Of a stretch of DNA of 64,000 nt, positions 63,827 to 64,000 are shown one piece after another. Each line of letters begins with the position of its first letter. Position 1 is the stretch's first letter. The position numbers and the translations under genes are program-made. The notes beneath the pieces are model-generated. The model was not told the origin of the DNA, did not search any database, and saw only the letters and a program-made list of their open reading frames with translations. The DNA comes from Streptomyces sp. ML-6 (GTDB lineage: Bacteria > Actinomycetota > Actinomycetes > Streptomycetales > Streptomycetaceae): NCBI RefSeq assembly GCF_030116705.1, contig NZ_JAOTIK010000001.1:4802501-4866500 (forward strand), written 5' to 3'.

Positions 63827-63977
63827 CCGTGCCCCTCCCGACCCGTGCCCCTCCCGACCCGTGCCCCCCGGGCCCGGGACCTGTGCTGCCGGGGCCCGAA
63901 CCCCCCGCGCTAGTCTGATGAACGGTCGCGTTCGATGGTCGCACTGGCTTGATCTTTACCATGGGGGAGACGGGGAC

Positions 63978-64000
63978 ATGGCTGTACGAAGGCTGCGGTC
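63978..64000 (+). CDS. Start of a gene running off the right edge
   Basis: ATG 63978 (MAVRRLR...) preceded by GGGGGAGACGGGGAC, a good Shine-Dalgarno; ATG 63961 in another frame is a weaker alternative. A TAGTCT -10-like box lies at 63911-63916. Only seven codons are visible, so no function can be suggested. The 150 bp before it contain nothing else I can identify. Confidence 0.45.

Overview
The window is chromosomal DNA from a high-GC actinomycete, almost certainly a Streptomyces. The reasons are very strong third-position G/C bias, frequent GTG starts, -10 boxes of the TAGNNT type, many starts with little or no 5' leader, a sortase substrate ending in LAETG, three PknB-like kinases with extracytoplasmic sensor domains, and the gene order sucC-sucD-(PerM-like)-purN-purH, which I recall being shared with mycobacteria. 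Most of the region looks like conserved core chromosome. The one clear mobile element is an IS607-type insertion sequence at about 43.3-45.6 kb. I see no rRNA, tRNA, CRISPR array, prophage or secondary-metabolite cluster.

Layout. 0-2.3 kb: 3' end of glpD and a convergent secreted serine hydrolase. 2.4-9.5 kb: three tandem membrane Ser/Thr kinases, the middle one a probable pseudokinase with a roughly 350-residue acidic insertion. 9.7-13.3 kb: succinate-semialdehyde dehydrogenase and a cholesterol-oxidase-like GMC flavoprotein. 13.4-17.7 kb: an LAETG surface protein, a chorismate mutase preceded by a short Phe/Tyr leader peptide and a strong hairpin, and divergent guaA. 17.8-21.6 kb: Uma2-type protein, class II aldolase-like protein, a six-TM protein, DoxX and a small membrane protein. 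21.5-25.2 kb: a PspC/toastrack-like protein divergent from a PspC-histidine kinase and its response regulator, with a repeated motif in front of each start. 25.3-34.7 kb: GNAT acetyltransferase, NlpC/P60 hydrolase, small membrane protein, pcrA, M23 peptidase, lipase-like hydrolase and a stand-alone B12-binding protein.

34.8-43.1 kb holds a compact five-gene module: DUF5691 (frameshifted here), a SWIM zinc-finger protein, and divergently a MoxR AAA+ ATPase, DUF5682 and a VWA protein joined by ATGA overlaps. It has the ATPase plus metal-binding adaptor design of MoxR/VWA remodelling systems and is the best candidate for a poorly described system. The IS607-type element lies directly downstream.

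45.6-64 kb is mostly central metabolism: sucCD (succinyl-CoA synthetase), an XRE-HTH/sigma-like/TM fusion, the PerM-like protein, purN and purH (purine synthesis, late steps), an RDD protein, folD (supplies 10-formyl-THF used by PurN and PurH), a DUF3017 protein and mdh. The right end carries a radical SAM protein, an isocitrate-lyase/PEP-mutase homologue, an AhpD-like protein and a divergent MocR-type regulator. Convergent gene ends are commonly separated by long, nearly perfect hairpins that probably act as bidirectional terminators.
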